This document shows, piece by piece, positions 5,947 to 9,798 of a stretch of 9,798 bases of DNA. The number at the start of each line of letters is the position of its first letter. The stretch's first letter is position 1. A model generated the notes under the pieces. It ran no database searches. It saw nothing but the letters and a program-made list of their open reading frames with translations, and was not told the origin of the DNA. The stretch spans positions 1 through 9,798 of the forward strand of contig CANQHW010000039.1 of NCBI GenBank assembly GCA_947623855.1, in the 5' to 3' direction. Both the position numbers and the translations under genes were made by a program. The stretch comes from an uncultured Bacilli bacterium (GTDB lineage Bacteria; Bacillota_I; Bacilli_A; RF39; UBA660).

Positions 5947-5996
5947 ACAAAATAATTTTATTTGACAATTATAGGGAAGAAATATTATTATTTTGT
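5947..5996 (+). repeat. Inverted repeat in the ruvA leader
   Basis: ACAAAATAAT (5947-5956) is repeated in exact inverted orientation as ATTATTTTGT (5987-5996), with 30 bp between. The left arm begins at about the predicted transcription start of the ruvA promoter, so the 5' end of the RNA could fold into a 10-bp stem. The region inside also carries a second candidate promoter, so a protein operator is equally possible. Confidence 0.5.
5962..5991 (+). promoter_or_regulatory. Possible second ruvA promoter
   Basis: TTGACA (5962-5967) followed after 18 bp by TATTAT (5986-5991) is a plausible second sigma-A promoter closer to ruvA. Its -10 overlaps the right arm of the 5947-5996 inverted repeat. 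The region is very AT-rich, so a chance match is possible. Confidence 0.35.
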
Positions 5997-6027
5997 TAGG
6001 GTGTTATAAAAATACAAGGAGGTAATT

Positions 6028-6579
6028 ATGTATAATTATATAAATGGTCAAGTAGTTGCTATTGAAACCAATGGCATAGTTCTTGATAATAATGGTATTG
6101 GTTATTTTATTTATGTAGCTAATCCCTATTATTATAAAATAGGGGAAAAATATACTGTTTATGTATATAATCATATCCGGGAAGATGAAAATTCTTTATT
6201 TGGATTTACGAATGAAGATGAAAAGAAATTATTTTTAAAATTAATTAATGTTAAAGGTTTAGGACCTCGGACAGCTTTACCAATGTTTGCATCTTCTACG
6301 GAGTCTTTATTAGATGCTATAGCTAGGGAAAACTTAGTCTTCTTAACCAAGTTTCCTAAAATTGGCGATAAAGTAGCCCGCCAAATAATTTTAGACTTAA
6401 AAGGTAAATTAGTTCAAAATAATGAATTATTTACCAATAATGGATATAGTGAACTTATTGGAGTATTAGAAAGTTTAGGTTATAAAAAAGGGGATATTAA
6501 AAATGTATTACCCAAAGTTGATCCGGGAAAACCGGTAGAAGAACAAGTAAAAGATGCTTTAAAATTGTTGCTTAAGTAA
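6028..6579 (+). CDS. ruvA: Holliday junction branch migration protein RuvA
   Basis: RuvA tetramers bind the four-way Holliday junction and load RuvB hexamers that drive branch migration in recombinational repair. The 183-aa protein is slightly shorter than the usual ~190-205. The N-terminal OB-fold domain (1-62) starts MYNYINGQVV and contains REDENSLFGF (51-60), whose E52-D53 match the acidic pin that separates strands in E. coli RuvA. Two helix-hairpin-helix motifs follow: VKGLGPRTAL (75-84) and FPKIGDKVARQI (109-120), the latter running into LDLKGKL. The C-terminal helical domain (about 138-183, SELIGVLESLGYKKGDI) is the RuvB-contacting domain III. AAGGAGG (6016-6022) lies 5 nt before ATG 6028. 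It is the first gene of the ruvA-nuclease-ruvB operon. Confidence 0.97.
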   Translation: MYNYINGQVVAIETNGIVLDNNGIGYFIYVANPYYYKIGEKYTVYVYNHIREDENSLFGFTNEDEKKLFLKLINVKGLGPRTALPMFASSTESLLDAIARENLVFLTKFPKIGDKVARQIILDLKGKLVQNNELFTNNGYSELIGVLESLGYKKGDIKNVLPKVDPGKPVEEQVKDALKLLLK

Positions 6580-6591
6580 TAGAGGTTTAAT

Positions 6592-7329
6592 ATGGCAAGA
6601 AGAAAGAAAAAAAGTAAAATTGGTAATATTGATAAATTAAAGATCACTTTAATTGTTTTCTTATTACTAAGTGTTATTACTTTTTATGAGAAAGATATTT
6701 TAGCTTTTATTAATAAATATTTTTTCCCAACACCTTCCTATGCTATAAGTGAAGTTCCAGAATATCGGGGGTTTGATTATGTAATTATCAATAATAATGA
6801 ACCGAATTTTACCGAAGAAGATTTAACTACTACTACTTTTGAAAAGTATAGTGACCTAGATTTATTAGATCGTTGTGGCGTAGCTTATGCTAATGTTAGT
6901 TTAAGTACTATGCCTAAAGAAGAACGCGGAAGTATTAGTAATATTAAACCTACCGGCTGGCATTTAGTGAAATATGATATTGTTGATGGTAAGTATTTAT
7001 ATAATCGGTGTCATTTAATTGGATATCAATTAACGGGTGAAAATGTCAATCCGAAAAATTTAATTACTTGTACGAGACAGATGAATACGGGAGCAATGCT
7101 TGATTTTGAAAATAAAGTGGCTAATTATGTTAAAGAAACTCAAAACCATGTTTTATATCGTGTTATTCCTATATTTAAAGAAGATAATCTTTTAGCTAGT
7201 GGAGTGGAAATGGAAGCTATGTCAGTAGAAGATAAAGGAGCCGGTCTTAAGTTTCATGTTTTTGTTTATAATGTTGAAGAAGGAATTATCATCGATTATA
7301 AAACTGGTGATAGTAAGTTAAAGGAGTGA
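6592..7329 (+). CDS. Membrane-anchored DNA/RNA non-specific endonuclease (EndA-like, Endonuclea_NS_2 family)
   Basis: This is a 245-aa beta-beta-alpha-metal nuclease of the family that includes the streptococcal DNA-entry nuclease EndA. A strongly basic N-terminus (ARRKKKSK) and a hydrophobic helix (about 17-31) predict an N-terminal anchor with the catalytic domain outside, suiting degradation of environmental DNA for nutrition or uptake. The active-site block is YNRCHLIGYQLTGEN (137-151), with H141 as the predicted general base, followed by NPKNLITCT (153-161) and an Asn-containing TRQMNTGAM (162-170) that probably contributes metal binding. Related proteins often have RGH and ITGT. Here both glycines are Cys (C140, C160). 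AGAGG precedes ATG 6592, 12 nt after ruvA. The TGA stop is 5 nt before the ruvB start. Its place between ruvA and ruvB is unusual and does not by itself imply a repair role. Confidence 0.9.
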   Translation: MARRKKKSKIGNIDKLKITLIVFLLLSVITFYEKDILAFINKYFFPTPSYAISEVPEYRGFDYVIINNNEPNFTEEDLTTTTFEKYSDLDLLDRCGVAYANVSLSTMPKEERGSISNIKPTGWHLVKYDIVDGKYLYNRCHLIGYQLTGENVNPKNLITCTRQMNTGAMLDFENKVANYVKETQNHVLYRVIPIFKEDNLLASGVEMEAMSVEDKGAGLKFHVFVYNVEEGIIIDYKTGDSKLKE

Positions 7330-7334
7330 TGAGG

Positions 7335-8324
7335 ATGAATAATGATGTTTTAGATAGTAAAAGAACTATAGAAGATTATGATAATAATATTCGACCTGAA
7401 AGTTTAGATGAATATGTTGGTCAACAAGAATTAAAAGAAAATATTCGTGTTTTTATTAAAGCTGCTTTAATGCGTAAAGAAAGTCTTGATCATGTTTTAT
7501 TATATGGTCCTCCCGGACTTGGAAAAACTACAATGGCCCATATTATTGCCAACGAATTAGGAACTAACTTGAAAACTGCCAGTGGTCCATCTATTGAAAA
7601 AAGTGGGGATTTAGCAGCGGTTTTATCGACTCTTGAACCTGGGGATGTTTTATTTATTGATGAGATTCATCGGATGCCTAAATATATTGAAGAAATATTA
7701 TATCCAGCGATGGAAGATTTTGAATTAGATATTGTTGTAGGTACCGAAGGTAACAGTCGCAGTATTAAAATTGATTTACCACCCTTTACTTTAGTAGGAG
7801 CTACCACTCGGGCGGGGGATATTTCGAGTCCATTACGCGATCGGTTTGGGATTGTTTCTAAATTAAATTATTATAGTGATGAAGAGTTATTTGCCATCGT
7901 TAAACGCACCAGCCGCATTTTAAATATGCCTATAAATGATGATGCGGCGATGGAAATCGCTAAACGGAGTCGTAAAACTCCTAGAATAGCTAATCGTTTA
8001 TTTAAACGGGTACGCGATTTTGCGTTAGTAGATAACTTAACTAAAATTGATAAAGAAATTGCTTTAACTTCTTTAGATAAATTAAAAGTAGATAAAGATG
8101 GTCTTGACCAAATAGATATTGAATACTTAGAAGGTTTAATTTTAAAATTTAATGGGGGCCCTGTGGGAGTGGAAACTATTGCAACCTCTATTGGTGAAGA
8201 AGTAACTACAGTAGAAGATGTAGTAGAACCCTTTTTATTACAACAAGGTTTTATTAAAAGAACCCCCAGAGGACGGGTTGCTACTGAGAAAAGTTATGAG
8301 CATTTGCATATCGCTAAGAAATAA
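7335..8324 (+). CDS. ruvB: Holliday junction branch migration ATPase RuvB
   Basis: RuvB is the AAA+ hexameric motor that pumps DNA through the RuvA-bound Holliday junction. From ATG 7335 it has 329 aa, a normal length. Walker A is GPPGLGKT (58-65) and Walker B is VLFIDEIH (105-112). Sensor 1 lies in LVGATTRAG (153-161), and SPLRDRFG (165-172) holds the predicted arginine finger R170. Sensor 2 is in RKTPRIANRLFKRVRDFA (about residues 215-232). The C-terminal winged-helix DNA-binding domain ends with QQGFIKRTPRGRVAT. GTG 7326 and ATG 7329 are in frame, but AAGGAG (7321-7326) is correctly spaced (8 nt) only for ATG 7335. The ribosome binding site lies inside the end of the nuclease gene, so translation is probably coupled. 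Confidence 0.97.
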   Translation: MNNDVLDSKRTIEDYDNNIRPESLDEYVGQQELKENIRVFIKAALMRKESLDHVLLYGPPGLGKTTMAHIIANELGTNLKTASGPSIEKSGDLAAVLSTLEPGDVLFIDEIHRMPKYIEEILYPAMEDFELDIVVGTEGNSRSIKIDLPPFTLVGATTRAGDISSPLRDRFGIVSKLNYYSDEELFAIVKRTSRILNMPINDDAAMEIAKRSRKTPRIANRLFKRVRDFALVDNLTKIDKEIALTSLDKLKVDKDGLDQIDIEYLEGLILKFNGGPVGVETIATSIGEEVTTVEDVVEPFLLQQGFIKRTPRGRVATEKSYEHLHIAKK

Positions 8325-8335
8325 GCGTTTCTTTT
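8316..8335 (+). terminator. Possible weak terminator at the end of ruvB
   Basis: AAGAAA (8316-8321) can pair with TTTCTT (8328-8333) around TAAGCG, followed by TT. The stem is only 6 bp and overlaps the ruvB stop codon. It would mark the end of the ruv operon just before the yqgF promoter, but it is marginal. Confidence 0.3.
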
Positions 8336-8342
8336 CTCCTGC

Positions 8343-8371
8343 TTGACGATTATTTTATTAAATGGTAAAAT
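8343..8371 (+). promoter_or_regulatory. Promoter of the yqgF-DUF1292-mltG operon
   Basis: TTGACG (8343-8348), a 17-bp spacer and TAAAAT (8366-8371) form a sigma-A promoter with a start near 8378. The -35 context CTTGACGA is the same as at ruvA. An 8-bp inverted repeat, TTATTTTA (8350-8357) and TAAAATAA (8366-8373), covers the spacer and -10. GGAG at 8393-8396 is the ribosome binding site for ATG 8405. Confidence 0.6.
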
Positions 8372-8404
8372 AAATGCGAGCTTTATAGAAATGGAGTATT
8401 ATTT

Positions 8405-8833
8405 ATGCGCTTTTTAGGACTTGATTTAGGGACTAAAACATTGGGTATAGCAGTAAGTGATGCCTTGGGTTTAATCTCCACACCACTTAAAGTCATAAGA
8501 TTTAATGATTCTAAAGAAACAATTAAACCTTTAGAAGAAATAATTGCTTATTATCAAATAAATAGTATTATTTTAGGATTACCTAAAAATATGGATGGCT
8601 CATGCGGTTTTGCTTCCGAAAGATCTTTAAAATATAAAGAACTTTTAGAAGAAAATTTTTCTCTACCGGTAATTTTAGTTGATGAACGTCTTTCCACTAT
8701 GGAAGCGGAAAATATCTTACTAAAGGAAGATTTAAGCCGTAAAAAAAGAAAGAATAAAATTGATGGGGTAGCAGCAAGTATCATATTAGATACCTACCTT
8801 AGAATGAGAGGAAATGCCGATGAAAGAAAATAA
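8405..8833 (+). CDS. yqgF: YqgF/RuvX family RNase H-fold nuclease
   Basis: YqgF proteins have an RNase H-like fold related to RuvC. They are annotated as putative Holliday junction resolvases and, in E. coli, act in maturation of the 16S rRNA 5' end. The 142-aa length is typical. The metal-binding acidic residues are all present: D7 in GLDLGTKTLGIAVSD (5-19), E94 in VDERLSTMEAE (92-102), and D120 in NKIDGVAASIIL (117-128). LGLPKNMDGS (57-66) is the conserved central strand and loop. ATG 8405 follows GGAG by 8 nt, downstream of its own promoter. It is the first gene of an operon matching B. subtilis yrrK-yrzB-yrrL, and its end overlaps the next gene by 14 nt. Confidence 0.95.
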   Translation: MRFLGLDLGTKTLGIAVSDALGLISTPLKVIRFNDSKETIKPLEEIIAYYQINSIILGLPKNMDGSCGFASERSLKYKELLEENFSLPVILVDERLSTMEAENILLKEDLSRKKRKNKIDGVAASIILDTYLRMRGNADERK

Positions 8834-9110
8834 TGAAAATATCTTTACTTTAAAAGATGAGAAAGGTAATGAAGTCGAGTTTGAAAGACTATTTACTTTT
8901 GATAGTGATGTGACTAAAAAAAGTTATATAGCTTATACTGATCATGCTAAAGATGAAAATGGTAGGGAGCTTGTCTATGCTTCAATTTATGATCCTACAG
9001 GCAAAGATTTAAATTTATATCCTATTGAAACTGATGAAGAATGGCAAGAATTATCTAATATTTTAAATTCTGCAATGGCGCAATTTAATGGTGAAGATGA
9101 AAAAGAATAA
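8820..9110 (+). CDS. DUF1292 domain protein (YrzB-like)
   Basis: This small acidic cytosolic protein (96 aa) belongs to the DUF1292 family, whose biochemical role is unknown. Family features are the early TLKDEKGNEVEFERLFTF strand (about 10-27), SYIAYTDH (34-41), and the C-terminal helix DEEWQELSNIL. The best start is ATG 8820, because GAGAGGA (8806-8812) is well spaced for it and too close to the in-frame ATG 8814. It overlaps the end of yqgF by 14 nt. Its position between yqgF and mltG is widely conserved in Bacilli and is the strongest support for the assignment. The acidic tail (GEDEKE) is typical of the family. Confidence 0.9.
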   Translation: MKENNENIFTLKDEKGNEVEFERLFTFDSDVTKKSYIAYTDHAKDENGRELVYASIYDPTGKDLNLYPIETDEEWQELSNILNSAMAQFNGEDEKE

Positions 9111-9798
9111 GGTATGGATAATTATCGGGGCGGTATTAGGTATTATCATTCTTCTAATAGCATCCTTCCTTTTAGCTTATAATATTTTATTAGGTAAAGT
9201 AAGTAAAAAAAGCGAAGTTGTCTATTTCACTATTGAATCTGGTACCAGTGTTACTAATATTGTTTCTAATTTAAAAGAAGCTAATCTTATTAAAAGTAAT
9301 TTAGCTACTCTTATTTATATTAAATTACATAATTTAAATTTACAAGCGGGGACTTATGAATTAAATCGCAATATGAATACCCCCAAGATAATTACCAAAA
9401 TAAATCAAGGAGATGTTTATCTAAATGTTAAAACTCTCACCTTTGTGGAAGGTAAAAGACTTTTAAATTATGTTAAAACTATTACCGATAATTTTGATTA
9501 TAGCGAAGAAGAAGTTTTAAATGTTTTAAGTGATAAAGAATATTTAAATAAATTAATTACGAAATATTGGTTTTTAACTTCCGATATATTAAATGATAAT
9601 ATTTATTATGCTTTAGAAGGATATTTATATCCGGATACTTATACTTTCTATGCCGATGCTTCCATTACCGATATTATTGAGAAAATGTTAGATAATACGG
9701 CTTTAAAATTAGAACCTTATAAAGAAGAAATTTTAAATTCGAAGTTTAGTGTTCACGAATTACTTACTTTAGCATCTATTGTGGAGTTAGAATCTGGA
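9097..9798 (+). CDS. mltG: Endolytic murein transglycosylase MltG, 3'-partial
   Basis: MltG cleaves nascent glycan strands at the membrane and sets peptidoglycan chain length. 234 codons are visible and the frame is open at the right edge, so the C-terminus is missing. The basic start MKKNK and a transmembrane helix (about 7-30) anchor it with the catalytic domain outside. A LysM-like subdomain (FTIESGTSVTNIVSNL, about 44-59) precedes the YceG catalytic domain, marked by LEGYLYPDTYTF (173-184) and LTLASIVELE (223-232), in which E230 corresponds to the catalytic Glu of E. coli MltG. ATG 9097 overlaps the DUF1292 gene by 14 nt. GGTGA (9090-9094) is a close, weak ribosome binding site, so translational coupling is likely. 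Confidence 0.93.
   Translation, partial: MKKNKVWIIIGAVLGIIILLIASFLLAYNILLGKVSKKSEVVYFTIESGTSVTNIVSNLKEANLIKSNLATLIYIKLHNLNLQAGTYELNRNMNTPKIITKINQGDVYLNVKTLTFVEGKRLLNYVKTITDNFDYSEEEVLNVLSDKEYLNKLITKYWFLTSDILNDNIYYALEGYLYPDTYTFYADASITDIIEKMLDNTALKLEPYKEEILNSKFSVHELLTLASIVELESG

Noticed and set aside
8554..8784. Minus-strand 76-codon frame inside yqgF
   Set aside because: It lies entirely within the well-supported yqgF gene and has no promoter or ribosome binding site.
1..9798. Mycoplasma-type genetic code (TGA read as Trp), suggested by the low GC
   Set aside because: The nuclease ends at TGA directly before ruvB, and all genes use TGG for Trp without in-frame TGA.

Overview
The window is AT-rich and has Bacillota-type expression signals: AGGAGG-like ribosome binding sites, TTGACx/TATAAT promoters and short hairpin-plus-T terminators. 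Every supported gene is on the + strand. Stops are mostly TAA, with one TGA (7327-7329), and Trp is encoded by TGG, so the standard bacterial code applies and not the mycoplasma code. The gene set ruvA, ruvB, yqgF, DUF1292 (YrzB) and mltG is typical of Bacilli. With the low GC, this suggests an uncultured, probably gut-associated, Mollicutes-like member of the Bacilli (RF39/Erysipelotrichia-like). That taxonomic guess is inference.

Region 1 (1-4129) is an accessory array of three paralogous membrane-anchored surface proteins. Each has one N-terminal transmembrane helix followed by one or two copies of a ~200-240-residue extracellular domain that I do not recognise. Two sub-types can be seen, giving the architecture A-B, A-B, A. 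The first gene is probably cut by the left window edge.

Region 2 (4130-4472) has no conventional gene, but it holds a consensus promoter, a second extended -10 promoter, an excellent Shine-Dalgarno, a 9-codon ORF (MWAWLRRFL) with tandem stops, and a strong terminator. It looks like a small self-contained transcription unit: a leader peptide, small RNA or micropeptide gene.

Region 3 (4473-5872) is a likely two-gene operon. It encodes a CPBP-like membrane protein that keeps EExxxR but has lost both motif histidines, and a protein with a transmembrane segment at each end and an extracellular domain carrying an HCSDY motif. It ends at a good terminator.

Region 4 (5873-8324) is ruvA, a membrane-anchored DNA/RNA non-specific endonuclease, and ruvB in one tight operon. 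The nuclease between the two Holliday-junction branch-migration genes is the oddity. The ruvA promoter carries a palindrome resembling a degenerate SOS box, and the leader carries a 10-bp inverted repeat.

Region 5 (8325-9798) is yqgF-DUF1292-mltG, the order known in B. subtilis as yrrK-yrzB-yrrL. Each junction is a 14-nt overlap, and mltG runs off the right edge.

The housekeeping half covers recombination and replication repair (RuvAB), pre-rRNA processing or resolvase-like activity (YqgF) and peptidoglycan synthesis termination (MltG). The accessory half is mostly membrane-anchored extracellular proteins of unknown function.
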